The position numbers were made by a program, and so were the translations under genes. Below, one piece after another: positions 23,716-32,418 of a stretch of 32,644 nucleotides of DNA. Numbering within the stretch: the first letter of the stretch is position 1; each line of letters opens with the position of its first letter. Below the pieces are notes generated by a model, which saw only the letters and a list, made by a program, of their open reading frames with translations, was not told the origin of the DNA and did no database searches. The stretch covers positions 1-32,644 of the forward strand of contig CAZPAH010000018.1 in the NCBI GenBank assembly GCA_964584495.1. Direction: 5' to 3'. Source of the DNA: CAZPAH01 sp964584495 (lineage in GTDB: Bacteria > Krumholzibacteriota > Krumholzibacteriia > Krumholzibacteriales > Krumholzibacteriaceae).

Positions 23716-24447
23716 CTAAAGGGAAGTGCCCTGTTCCTCTGCAGCCTCCGCTTTGGGACTATCGAGATAGTAATGCTTGACAGGCTTCAGTCTCCCGTCC
23801 AGCTCGTACACCAGTGGTATTCCCGTCGGAATATTCAGATCGGCGATATCCGCGTCGGAAATTCTATCGAGATATTTGACCAGGGCCCTCAGGCTGTTGC
23901 CGTGCGCGACGATGATTACGTTTCGTCCCGCATCGACTACCGGCGCGATGACCTCGTGCCAGTAGGGCAGGAAACGCTCGATGGTGTCCTTGAGAGACTC
24001 CGTGACCGGTATCTCGTTCTCCTTCAAGGATCGATAACGAGGGTCGTGGCCGGGATAGCGCGGGTCCGTCCTGTCGAGAGCGGGGGGCCTTATGTCGAAG
24101 CTTCTTCGCCAAATATGGACCTGTTCTTCGCCGTACGCCGCCGCCGTGTCGATCTTGCTCTTGCCCTGCAAGGCTCCGTAATGACGCTCGTTCAAACGCC
24201 ACGAATGCTCCACCGGGATCCACATCAGATCGAGCCTTTCCAGAACGATCCAAAGCGTCCATATCGCCCGCTTCAAGACCGACGTGTACGCTATGTCGAA
24301 GGAATACCCTTCTTCTTTCAGCAGCTTTCCGGCCCTGTCCGCCTCGGCCCGGCCCCTCTTGGACAGATCGACATCGGTCCACCCCGTAAAGAGATTATCC
24401 TTGTTCCATTCGCTCTCCCCGTGCCGCAGCAGGACCAGCTTGCTCAT
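23716..24447 (-). CDS. gpmA: 2,3-bisphosphoglycerate-dependent phosphoglycerate mutase
   Basis: A 243-residue cytoplasmic glycolytic enzyme interconverting 3- and 2-phosphoglycerate through a phosphohistidine. LVLLRHGESEWNKDNLFTG holds the catalytic His9 in RHG. NERHYGALQGKSK and VIIVAHGNSLRALVKYL supply the other active-site parts, and TGIPLVYELD is the C-terminal family signature. Length and motif order match the dPGM family. It starts 12 bases after the M50-CBS protease gene, so it is the last gene of the minus-strand run. The C-terminal tail (AEAAEEQGTSL) is acidic. Confidence 0.95.
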   Translation of the reverse strand: MSKLVLLRHGESEWNKDNLFTGWTDVDLSKRGRAEADRAGKLLKEEGYSFDIAYTSVLKRAIWTLWIVLERLDLMWIPVEHSWRLNERHYGALQGKSKIDTAAAYGEEQVHIWRRSFDIRPPALDRTDPRYPGHDPRYRSLKENEIPVTESLKDTIERFLPYWHEVIAPVVDAGRNVIIVAHGNSLRALVKYLDRISDADIADLNIPTGIPLVYELDGRLKPVKHYYLDSPKAEAAEEQGTSL

Positions 24448-24459
24448 GTGATTTTCCCC

Positions 24460-25548
24460 CTAACCGGCCATAGTGGTTCTCTCCAGCGTCGACTGAATCA
24501 TGAAATAGCGGCCGATGCTGTCGAGGGAGACGATCCCCTTCAGATCATCCCCGTCAACGACGGCAGCCGCAGTACCGGCGCCCTGGCGGAGCCGCTTGTA
24601 AAGATCGTTCAACGGGGAATCGGAGGTGACGGAAATATAATTCCGATCCATGACTTCCGCGACCGTTACTTCCAATCCCTTCTCATGGGCGGCCGCCAGG
24701 ATTCCGTTCCGCGTCAGGACGCCCTCCAGCCCGCCGTCGCCTATCACGGGAAAATCGTGCTGGCAGCCGTGAAAGATATGTTCCATCGTCTTCGATAATT
24801 CTTCTTCGGGCCGCAGTGCAATATACTCGGTGATCATCGCCGCCTTTACCGGCACCTGTTTGAGAAGGGAGCCGAGCAGGACCTGGCGCTTCTCGCTCCC
24901 CGCACCTATGAAGAGAAACACTCCGATCAAGGCCAACCACCAGTTATAGAATATCCCGACAAAGACGAATAGCAGCGCGAAGCCCTGTCCGATCAGAACC
25001 GCCGTCGATGTGGCCTGGTTGTATTCCATCTTCAACGCCAGGAGACCGCGTAGAACCCGCCCTCCGTCCATTGGGAACGCCGGGATCAGGTTGAAAATCG
25101 CTAGGATGATGTTCACGCCGATAAGACCGGCGAAAAAGGAACGGGCCGTGGCCGGGTAGAGGTCCGGCGCGCCTATACCCGACCAGTGCCCTACCGATAG
25201 GTAGAGGATCCCGGCGATGGCCAGGTTGATCAGTGGACCTGCGAGAGACATGACGATCTCCTGCCCGGGTTTATCGGGCATCTCCTCCATGACGGCCATT
25301 CCTCCTATCGGAAGAAGGATGATGCTCGTTGCCTGCTTGCCGAACCGCCGGGCTATCAGGCTGTGACCGATCTCATGAATGAGCACGCAGGCGAAAACGG
25401 CGCATATGAAGATCACCGACACCAACGCCTTCTCCGGGCCCATTTTCGGAACACCGGACATATAGATAAAAATCAGCAACAAGACGAACGTCACGTGAAT
25501 CCTGAAAGTGATGCCGAATATCTTTCCGATCTTGAAAGACCAAAGCAT
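24460..25548 (-). CDS. Site-2-protease-family metalloprotease with two CBS domains
   Basis: A 362-residue M50 membrane protease. Helices carry HEIGH (His58, Glu59, His62) and, about 100 residues on, FNLIPAFPMDGGRV with Asp161 as third zinc ligand. Residues about 235-362 form a CBS pair (MITEYIALRPEEELSKTMEHI; VAEVMDRNYISVTSDSPLNDLY), the usual nucleotide-sensing tail of the SpoIVFB/Rip3 subgroup. Such proteases cut membrane-bound anti-sigma factors or other single-pass proteins within the bilayer. The start at 25548 is chosen because GGAGG lies eight bases before it; the frame also opens five codons upstream at 25563. It lies 64 bases after the BI-1-like gene and 12 before gpmA. Substrate unknown. 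Confidence 0.88.
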   Translation of the reverse strand: MLWSFKIGKIFGITFRIHVTFVLLLIFIYMSGVPKMGPEKALVSVIFICAVFACVLIHEIGHSLIARRFGKQATSIILLPIGGMAVMEEMPDKPGQEIVMSLAGPLINLAIAGILYLSVGHWSGIGAPDLYPATARSFFAGLIGVNIILAIFNLIPAFPMDGGRVLRGLLALKMEYNQATSTAVLIGQGFALLFVFVGIFYNWWLALIGVFLFIGAGSEKRQVLLGSLLKQVPVKAAMITEYIALRPEEELSKTMEHIFHGCQHDFPVIGDGGLEGVLTRNGILAAAHEKGLEVTVAEVMDRNYISVTSDSPLNDLYKRLRQGAGTAAAVVDGDDLKGIVSLDSIGRYFMIQSTLERTTMAG

Positions 25549-25612
25549 TCCACCGACCTCCATACGGCACCGTAACTGCCGCCGCCGGATATCTCGCCCA
25601 GGGGACGGGTTG

Positions 25613-26305
25613 TTACCTTCGCCTGCCGAATATCCTCAAAAAGAACAGGAACATGTTCACAAAGTCCAGGTACAGCCTCAACGCTCCGATTACCGCGCTT
25701 TTGGACTCGATCTCCGTATCCCCGAATCCCTGAACAGCCATCTCTTTGAGCTTCTGCGTGTCATAGGCGGTCAACCCGACAAATACGAAGACACCTATGT
25801 AGGTTATGAGCCAATATATGCTCTGGCTGTGAAGGAAGAAATTCACGATCGATGCCAGGATGATACCGACAAGGCCCATAAAGAAGAAGTGCCCGAGCGA
25901 GGTCAGGTCACGGTTCGTCGTGTAGCCGTATATGCTCACCACGGCGTAAGTTCCCGCCGTAATAAAAAACGTAGAAGCGATAGATGCCTGCACGTAGGCT
26001 GAAAAGATAACCGAAAGCGTCACCCCATTCAGCGCTGAATAGACGAAGAACATGACGGCCGCCGTGGAAGCCTGCATCCGGTTTATTCCGGCGCTCAAAC
26101 CTATTACGAGGGCCAGCTCCGCCAGCAAGAGCCCGATGAACAGCGCTCCGTTTCCGTATATGCTTTTTGCCAGCGCCTGATTGGAGAATACGAGAAGGGA
26201 GATGACCGCAGTGGTCCCCAGCCCCAGAAACATCCAACTGTACACCCGGCGGATAAAAGCCGCTTGAACGGCGGACCGTTCATCAATCGCAATTCTTTCT
26301 TCCAT
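25613..26305 (-). CDS. Bax inhibitor-1/YccA family membrane protein
   Basis: A 230-residue protein with seven hydrophobic helices, matching the BI-1/YbhL family in length and pattern. Family features are AAFIRRVYSWMFLGLGTTAVISL at the start, the FFVYSALNGVTLSVIF helix, and GVFVFVGLTAYDTQKLKEM with the conserved Asp of the pH-sensing pair. The family (BsYetJ and relatives) conducts calcium or protons in a pH-sensitive way in the cytoplasmic membrane. AAAGGAG is seven bases before the ATG. It sits in a run of membrane stress genes. Confidence 0.9.
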   Translation of the reverse strand: MEERIAIDERSAVQAAFIRRVYSWMFLGLGTTAVISLLVFSNQALAKSIYGNGALFIGLLLAELALVIGLSAGINRMQASTAAVMFFVYSALNGVTLSVIFSAYVQASIASTFFITAGTYAVVSIYGYTTNRDLTSLGHFFFMGLVGIILASIVNFFLHSQSIYWLITYIGVFVFVGLTAYDTQKLKEMAVQGFGDTEIESKSAVIGALRLYLDFVNMFLFFLRIFGRRR

Positions 26306-26427
26306 GAATCAACTCCTTTCCCTATTAATTCAATCGAAATCATACCGCCGCGGGATCGATCGGATCAACGATAATGATAATATTCGATCTCCCGTGCCCG
26401 ATCAAATCCCGCGAGACTATCTACGTA

Positions 26428-27465
26428 TTACGGAACATGCTGCAGGTAAACAAATAATGGAAATCCCAGCAACGTCGGCAGCCAGAACGAAATAATCCTG
26501 TACGTGAGAATCACCACGACCGCGGTGGCTCCCGGAACACCGAGGCCGGTATAGATCGCCGCCATCGTTCCTTCGACCAGTCCTATACCCCCCGGAAGAA
26601 AAGTGAATTTACTCAGGAGAAGCGGCAGGCCGTACCCGCCCAGCAGTAAACCTGGACTGACCCGGTACCCGGCTGCCAGGAAAATGAGATACAAGGTCAT
26701 TAGGTCGAAGGCGCTGTTTCCGATCGCTCCCGATGCCGCGCCGCGCCATTTTCCGCTGCGAAGACCATCCCAGGCGAGAAAAATCCTCTCTATAGCGGCC
26801 TTCGTCGGCCCAGGCGAATAAGGGTTGCGACGGAATCGTGCCCAGCGACGCGCGATCCTTATCGAATATTTCACGATCATCTGCCTGTTGTATACACCCC
26901 ACAGTATGATTCCGGCAAACGATCCGAGAAGCAGGACTACAAGGCCGAGCCCGATCGCCTGCGCCGACGACAGCTCGTGTAGAAGAATCAACTGCACCAT
27001 ACCCATTATGGCGAATATGAGGAGCGCCGCGTTGTTAAGAAGCGCCGGCATCCAACTTGCCATCAACGAACCTTCCTGCTTGATCCCGACGTGCCTCATG
27101 AGGCGATACATCACCGCCGAATTGCCCACCATCCCCCCGGCGACCATGCCGACGCTGGATGAGGCAAGAATCATGTTTATAGATCTAAATGCGGGCAACC
27201 GCTGTCCTCCAGCCGATACTAGCGCCCGAAGGAGAAAACCGCTGCTGATATAGCTAAAAACCTGGGCGATCACCGCACCGGCGACCAACTGAACCGACAT
27301 CTTTCTGACGACCTGTATCGAATGCTTGAAATTCGCCAGCTGGGGCAGCAGGAGGTGGACCGCCAGACCTAGGACGAGTAGCGTGAACAGATACCTTCCC
27401 AATCTGATCGTCAACTTTGGAAGATGCTCCTGGTGCTGATTCTCGAAAGGTTGACGGCTATGCAT
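26428..27465 (-). CDS. YbhN/UPF0104-family membrane protein (LPG-synthase TM-domain type)
   Basis: A 345-residue protein with about eight hydrophobic helices of the UPF0104/flippase-like family related to the membrane half of MprF. The characteristic C-terminal segment, FLPGGIGLVEGTMAAIY followed by VVVILTYRIISFWLPTLLG, is present. There is no soluble synthase domain. Such proteins are thought to move or bind lipids in the inner membrane, but mechanism is unsettled. Its ATG lies inside the end of the P-ATPase gene (8-base overlap) with GGAG five bases before it, so the two are translationally coupled. Confidence 0.8.
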   Translation of the reverse strand: MHSRQPFENQHQEHLPKLTIRLGRYLFTLLVLGLAVHLLLPQLANFKHSIQVVRKMSVQLVAGAVIAQVFSYISSGFLLRALVSAGGQRLPAFRSINMILASSSVGMVAGGMVGNSAVMYRLMRHVGIKQEGSLMASWMPALLNNAALLIFAIMGMVQLILLHELSSAQAIGLGLVVLLLGSFAGIILWGVYNRQMIVKYSIRIARRWARFRRNPYSPGPTKAAIERIFLAWDGLRSGKWRGAASGAIGNSAFDLMTLYLIFLAAGYRVSPGLLLGGYGLPLLLSKFTFLPGGIGLVEGTMAAIYTGLGVPGATAVVVILTYRIISFWLPTLLGFPLFVYLQHVP

Positions 27466-30013
27466 CCTTGCTCCGATAGAAGAATCGTTTCGTAATCTCG
27501 ACCGATCCGATATAGAACGCGGTCAGAATCAGCAGCGCGGCTAGAATAGGCAGCGGCAGCGGCGTTAATCCTAAAACCCTGTGGATCGGAGAGTAGGGAA
27601 CTGCTATCGTCACGACGAAGACTACCAGCGAAGTGATCATGAGGAGACGCCCAGGCCTGCTCCTGAAGAACGGCTTTCTCGTCCTCACGATAAAAACGAC
27701 CAACAGTTCGGTTATAACCGATTCGACGAACCAGCTGGTCCGGAACATGTCCTGCCCCACTTTGAAAATCAACAGGAGCACTCCGAATGTCAGATAATCG
27801 AACACGGAACTGACAAGCCCGAACGTGATCATGAATTTTCGAAGGAATTTAATATTCCACCGCTGGGGTTTCCTGACGAGCTCCTCGTCGACACGGTCGC
27901 CCGCGATATTCATCATCGGGAAATCGCTGAGAAAATTGGTCAGGAGCACCTGCATCGGAAGCAGGGGCAGAAACGGCAGGATGAATGATGCGCCCGCCAT
28001 GCTGAACATATTGCCGAAATTGGCGCTGATCGTCGTGAAGATATACTTCATGGTATTGGCGAATGTGGCCCTGCCCAGCACTATCCCCTGATGCAGCACG
28101 GCGAGATCCCTCTTCAGCAGAACGAAATCCGCCGCTTCTTTCGCCACATCGACGGCCGTGTCGACCGAAATCCCTACATCGGCCGAGTGCAGGGCGGGGG
28201 CGTCGTTTATACCGTCACCCATATATCCTACGGTATGTCCGAGTTTCTTGTGGGCAAGGATGATCCGCTCCTTCTGGTTAGGATCGACCTCGGCGAACAG
28301 GTTGACGCTCTCGGTCGACGTCCAAAGCGCTTCATCGGACATGTTGTCTATCTCGGCTCCGGTCAACATTCCTGTTACCGCTATCCCGAGCGCTTCGGCG
28401 ATGTGAAGCGTTACCAGCCTGTTGTCGCCGGTGATGATCTTCAACCTGACACCGAGATCTTCGAGGGAATTTACTGTTTCGGTTACACCGGGCTTGGGGG
28501 GATCGGACAGGATTATAAACCCTCGAAAGATCATATCGATCTCGTCTTTTCTCGTATAGCGGGACCGCTTCTGGAGCTCGCGGGTGGCGACGCCGAGCAC
28601 CCTGAAACCCTTGGAGCTCCATGCGGAAAATTTTTCCATGATACTATCCCTGTATTCGTTCCCGAGCGGGACGATCCGATCTTTATCCTCGACCTTTTCG
28701 CAAACCGACAAAACGCTCTCCAAAGCTCCCTTCGTGATAAGCACCGGAGCGTCGCCGCCGGCACCCACTACTACACCAAGACGTTTACGCACGAAATCGT
28801 AAGGTATCTCGTCGACCTTACCGTAACCGGACACATCCGGGCTGCCGGCCGCCAAGATCGCTTCATCCAGGGGATTCGCGATGCCGCTCTCGAAATAGGC
28901 GTTTAGATATACGTAGCGAAAAAGATCTTCCGATGGCTGCCCGTGGATATCCATCGCGTTGTCGAGCTTTACGACACCTGCGGTCAGCGTGCCCGTTTTA
29001 TCCGTGCACAGTATGTCCATGCTGCCGAAATTCTCGATAGACTCCAGTCTCCTCACAATGACATCATGCTCGGCCATCTGACGCGAACCCCTCGCCAGCG
29101 TCACGCTTATTATGGCGGGAAGGAGCTGGGGCGTCAGCCCGACCGCCATGGCTACGGAGAAAAGCAAAGAGTCGAGAACCGGCTTGTTGAAAAACACATT
29201 CGCTCCGAAAACGATCAGGACGAGCACGACCATGATCCGCATCAAGAAGTAACCGAGACGCCTTATACCGTGCTCGAATTCGGTTTCGGGCGGACGCAAT
29301 GACAGCTGCCCCGCTATTCGCCCGAACATGGTCGACGCTCCGGTTTTGACGACCAGCGCTTTCGCGCTGCCGCTCCGCACATTCGTTCCCATGAAGACGC
29401 AATTGGTCCGCTCCGCCAAGGTCGCATCGGCATTTACCGGGCCGGGATTCTTCTGCGTCGGGAATGTCTCGCCTGTAAGCACGGCTTGGTTCACATAGCA
29501 GTCACGCGCGTCGAGAAGCACGGCATCGGCGGGCACGAGATTTCCTGCGGACAGAAGCACGACATCGCCCGGGACGACCTCCGAAGAGAGCACCTCCTGG
29601 GGGCGGTTGTCTCTCAGGACGGTCGATTTCAGCGTAATTCGGGCCCTCAAACGCTCGATCGCGCTGCTGGCCCTGTATTCCTGCGTGAAGCTTAGGAAAG
29701 CGCTGCCCAGAACAATGGCGATGATGATCGAAGCATCGACCCATTCTTGTATAACAGCCGAAACAATGGTGGCAAACAGCAGGATAAGGATGATGGGATC
29801 CTTGAATTTTTTCAAAAACAGGAGGAGGGGCGTGGTTTTTTCGCGGGCTTCGACCGTATTGGGACCGAATTGGGCGACACGCCTGATCGCTTCGCCAGAG
29901 GAAAGGCCATCAGCACCGCCGCCCAGCGATCCCATCAGGTCATCAGCCGGCAGGGTCCAGTATTCGGCGGGCGCAACTACTTCACGTTGAGCCCCATACT
30001 CTTCTTCCGTCAA
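27458..30013 (-). CDS. P-type ATPase, magnesium-translocating (MgtA/MgtB-type) family
   Basis: An 851-residue P3B-type ATPase. TGET (180-183) is the dephosphorylation loop; ILCTDKTGTLT holds the phosphorylated Asp338; ITGDN and GDGINDAPAL are hinge and Mg-binding motifs. The region around DKTGT (IENFGSMDILCTDKTGTLTAG) is closest to MgtA. In helix M4 it has LTPQLLP where E. coli MgtA has LTPEMLP. M6 reads LTNFLSDFPMMNIAGDRVD, a variant seen in a broader family often named magnesium-translocating. Ion specificity is therefore uncertain (Mg or another divalent ion). The start is TTG with AAAGGAG four bases upstream. It lies 37 bases after hdeD-like and overlaps the YbhN-like gene. Confidence 0.85.
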   Translation of the reverse strand: MTEEEYGAQREVVAPAEYWTLPADDLMGSLGGGADGLSSGEAIRRVAQFGPNTVEAREKTTPLLLFLKKFKDPIILILLFATIVSAVIQEWVDASIIIAIVLGSAFLSFTQEYRASSAIERLRARITLKSTVLRDNRPQEVLSSEVVPGDVVLLSAGNLVPADAVLLDARDCYVNQAVLTGETFPTQKNPGPVNADATLAERTNCVFMGTNVRSGSAKALVVKTGASTMFGRIAGQLSLRPPETEFEHGIRRLGYFLMRIMVVLVLIVFGANVFFNKPVLDSLLFSVAMAVGLTPQLLPAIISVTLARGSRQMAEHDVIVRRLESIENFGSMDILCTDKTGTLTAGVVKLDNAMDIHGQPSEDLFRYVYLNAYFESGIANPLDEAILAAGSPDVSGYGKVDEIPYDFVRKRLGVVVGAGGDAPVLITKGALESVLSVCEKVEDKDRIVPLGNEYRDSIMEKFSAWSSKGFRVLGVATRELQKRSRYTRKDEIDMIFRGFIILSDPPKPGVTETVNSLEDLGVRLKIITGDNRLVTLHIAEALGIAVTGMLTGAEIDNMSDEALWTSTESVNLFAEVDPNQKERIILAHKKLGHTVGYMGDGINDAPALHSADVGISVDTAVDVAKEAADFVLLKRDLAVLHQGIVLGRATFANTMKYIFTTISANFGNMFSMAGASFILPFLPLLPMQVLLTNFLSDFPMMNIAGDRVDEELVRKPQRWNIKFLRKFMITFGLVSSVFDYLTFGVLLLIFKVGQDMFRTSWFVESVITELLVVFIVRTRKPFFRSRPGRLLMITSLVVFVVTIAVPYSPIHRVLGLTPLPLPILAALLILTAFYIGSVEITKRFFYRSKDA

Positions 30014-30050
30014 GCAGCTCCTTTACACATCGCTTGCCCAAACCTTCGCC

Positions 30051-30605
30051 TTAAATCTCTATCTCTATATTACCCTTTAACTTACGCATCCTGAAGCCGA
30101 GGAACAGGAATAGGAATCCGAAGAACAGGGCATAGAACGCGATCAGCCAGGTAAGCACCAGTGTGCCGAACACGGGTCTCAGCAGGAGAAATATGCCTAG
30201 AGCCACCGATAGTATGCCTCCGAGCGCAAGCATCCATTCGTTCCGGATCTTTTTCCTGAGGTTGAACGCCTGAATCAATTCGAAAATACCCGTTAATATC
30301 GCCCATACTGCGATGAATATATAGAGTGCGAACGCGGCAAGGCTTTGTCTGGACAGGATTATCAGCCCTACAACGATTCCAAGCACTCCCTCCAGAATCA
30401 GAACCCACCACCATTTCGACTGTTTCCGCGTCGCCAGGCCCGCCCAGCCGGCGAATATACCATCTATCAAGATAAAAGCGCCGAAGAGGATTACCAAGAC
30501 CTCCCAGGCCCTTCCCGGCCAGAACACCGCCAGAATGCCGAAGAGTATGGCGGCAATACCGCGAAGGAGAAAAACCCACCAGTTAGAAGTAGCCAGCACC
30601 AACAT
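30051..30605 (-). CDS. HdeD/DUF308 family acid-stress membrane protein
   Basis: A 184-residue, six-helix protein of the HdeD (DUF308) family, shown by paired GIxxILFGILAVFWP-type helices and GVLGIVVGLIILSRQSLAAFAL. Length matches E. coli HdeD, which is tied to high-density acid resistance. GGAGGTGATC, a full anti-SD complement, lies just before the ATG. It is the first gene of the minus-strand run toward gpmA, and a YfdX-family gene, another acid-stress family in E. coli, is divergent. A perfect TATAAT on the minus strand (plus 30697-30702) could be its -10 box, but no clear -35 is visible. Confidence 0.88.
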   Translation of the reverse strand: MLVLATSNWWVFLLRGIAAILFGILAVFWPGRAWEVLVILFGAFILIDGIFAGWAGLATRKQSKWWWVLILEGVLGIVVGLIILSRQSLAAFALYIFIAVWAILTGIFELIQAFNLRKKIRNEWMLALGGILSVALGIFLLLRPVFGTLVLTWLIAFYALFFGFLFLFLGFRMRKLKGNIEIEI

Positions 30606-31022
30606 GCTCGATCACCTCCATGAGTTTGAATGACAATTGAAAAGAAACCGTAACGGCCCCAAGCAATCCCTCCGGATCTCGTTCAACTCAAACAGTATTA
30701 TAATCCGCTACTTAATGGTAGATAAATCTGCCGATATCGCATGCAATTGTAATATTATTTAGTTATTGACAGACGACGCTATTTAGTTCTTACTTTGGCG
30801 GAAGGTATCTTACTATATACCATACAATTTGCATATCAACGAATGCTGGCGCGGCAAGGAGAAAAGAAGATGCCGCCTGGGCCGTGCCAGCATGAAGTGT
30901 CGTGCTGCCATGAATCGAATACAAACCGTCCATCTGATTCCATTTTCGGGAGAGGAGGTTGGGAGTTAAAATCGAGAGGCACCCGTTACAAGACAGTACC
31001 GCACAAAGAAAGGAGCCGGGCC
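30606..31022. promoter_or_regulatory. Divergent regulatory region between hdeD-like and yfdX-like genes
   Basis: A 417-base AT-rich gap. It contains TATAAT on the minus strand (30697-30702), a TTGACA on the plus strand (30766-30771) with a weak -10 about 17 bases later, and a TACAAT further on. A long hairpin occupies 30843-30893. The frame from 30795 that runs into the YfdX gene is not coding-like in this part (no clear domain, low-complexity mix). Promoter positions are guesses. Confidence 0.4.
30843..30893 (+). promoter_or_regulatory. Long hairpin in the leader of the yfdX-like gene
   Basis: A 13-pair stem, ATGCTGGCGCGGC (30843-30855) with GCCGTGCCAGCAT (30881-30893), one G-U pair, and a 25-base loop. 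The loop holds AAGGAG and, eight bases later, an ATG at 30870 in frame with the YfdX gene. The main start at 31023 lies 129 bases downstream of the hairpin. It could be a structured leader or a short upstream peptide control element. Confidence 0.45.
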
Positions 31023-31706
31023 ATGAACAGAAGAATCTGTACGTTGGCTGTTGTATTTTTAATGCTATTTATATTCACGGGGGCGAGCGCACAAACTGAG
31101 AAAATGAAGACGCTGCCGAAAGCCCCGGAGGGCTGGGTCATTGTCGAGGAGGATTACCTGTTCTTCCTGGACGATGAGCCACAGACCCACTTCGAGAAAG
31201 CAAAGGAGAGTTTTCTCGAGGGCGACAAGAAGGCGACCGCGAAGGAGATCAGAAAAGCCGTGGTATTCATGAAGCTTGAGGAAAGCCGCGCAACGGCTGA
31301 GGGAAAGGAAGCCCTGTCGACTTCCATCGACGAACTGAATAAACTGGCCGATGATATCGAGAAAGGCGCCGCCGTCTCGGACAAGGATCTCGATCATGCC
31401 TTCGCCCGCGCCCATCAGGCCCTTACGAAGCACCATCTATCGAAGGCGAAGGAGGAGTACGGCAAGGATTCCAAAAAAGCCGGATATGAGCTCAAGGCGG
31501 CCGCGAATCACCTCGAGTATGCCGTAAAATGGTCCGGCGGCAAGATGGAAGAGGGTTTTGACGCCGGAGTAAGCGATGCAAGAACGATCGCGGGAAAGAT
31601 AATCGATGGGGCGGGCTGGACCGCCGAAAAAGTCAGCAAGGCGATGGAATACTTGGCAAACGAATCGGATAAGCTCGGCAAGAAGGTTGAACCCAAGAAG
31701 AAGTAA
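31023..31706 (+). CDS. YfdX family exported protein
   Basis: A 227-residue exported protein. Residues 1-22 are a signal peptide (MNRRICTLAVVFLMLFIFTGA). The mature part is nearly all charged helix (HFEKAKESFLEGDKKATAKEI, KHHLSKAKEEYGKDSKKA, AANHLEYAVKWSGGK), the YfdX pattern of E. coli and Salmonella, where the protein is acid-induced and periplasmic. The ATG at 31023 has AAGGAG nine bases before it and gives a proper signal peptide; the open frame from 30795 has none. Neighbours are HdeD-like (divergent) and MscS-like (downstream) genes, which supports an envelope-stress role. A good terminator follows. Confidence 0.8.
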   Translation: MNRRICTLAVVFLMLFIFTGASAQTEKMKTLPKAPEGWVIVEEDYLFFLDDEPQTHFEKAKESFLEGDKKATAKEIRKAVVFMKLEESRATAEGKEALSTSIDELNKLADDIEKGAAVSDKDLDHAFARAHQALTKHHLSKAKEEYGKDSKKAGYELKAAANHLEYAVKWSGGKMEEGFDAGVSDARTIAGKIIDGAGWTAEKVSKAMEYLANESDKLGKKVEPKKK

Positions 31707-31720
31707 TCGTATCTCAAGTC

Positions 31721-31766
31721 AAGGGCGCCGGTCACCTCTCGGGGACCTGCGCCCTTTTCTCTGTTT
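31721..31766 (+). terminator. Intrinsic terminator of the yfdX-like gene
   Basis: AAGGGCGC (31721-31728) pairs with GCGCCCTT (31749-31756), with an inner GGTC/GACC pair, followed by TTCTCTGTTT. It sits 15 bases after the stop codon, in the right orientation. Confidence 0.7.
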
Positions 31767-31816
31767 AACCCATTCCGGGGAGATCCAATCGAAAAGATCG
31801 GGAAAGGTGGAATACT

Positions 31817-32390
31817 TTGGCAACCGGCATTCATACCAGCCACGTGCCCATCGGAAACCTTCTTCTCTTCATACTCCTGTTCCTGAGCACTCCGGCGCTC
31901 GACAGCAGGTTCTCGACCGCTCGCTCGAAGGGATTCGCCCGCGCCGTTCAATATATCTTGTTCGTCGCCGGAATGTAGTTAGGTATCTATCACGTCCTTC
32001 ACCTCGATTTCAAGATTTTGACGGCCTCTCTCGGAATCATCAGCCTTACCGTCGAATTCTCCGCCCAGCAGCTTATACAGAATCTCATCGCAGGCATTCT
32101 CATCTCGGTCCGCAGAATCATAAGGCTCGAAGATTGGATCGAAACCGGCTCGTCCGGGATATGCAAGGTCAAGGATATAAGTATCACGCATACCGTGCTC
32201 AGGGGAATGAACGGCAAGCTGATCTATCTATCCAACTCGTTGCGTGTATATTACCGATCTGACCGGCGGCAGGGTCACATTGACGATTTACATTTGGATA
32301 CATGAGATCATCAGGCGAGACGCGATCGTACCAGCATACCTCAGCACGCTCAGAAAGGGAATGAGGGCCGAGGGAATGGAACCGGGCTAG
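31817..32390 (+). pseudogene. Broken MscS-family mechanosensitive channel gene
   Basis: The frame from TTG at 31817 (GGTGG six bases upstream) reads a hydrophobic helix, then an in-frame TAG (31976-31978) after VAGM, then continues as an MscS core: VEFSAQQLIQNLIAGILISV is the pore-helix region and RLEDWIETGSSGICKVKDISI with LIYLSNS matches the MscS beta domain. After that a +1 shift is needed: the frame from 32244 (VYITDLTGGRVTLTIYIW) gives the expected continuation to a TAG at 32388-32390. So the gene has both a stop and a frameshift and is non-functional as read, unless these are sequence errors. The N-terminal part is short for MscS. Confidence 0.7.
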
Positions 32391-32418
32391 AATCGACCGG
32401 CTGCGGGCTGTACTTTCT

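Noticed and set aside
30795..31022. 76-codon extension of the YfdX gene
   Set aside because: The signal peptide begins at 31023 with its own ribosome site; the upstream frame overlaps a hairpin and shows no domain, although the ATG at 30870 remains a regulatory possibility.
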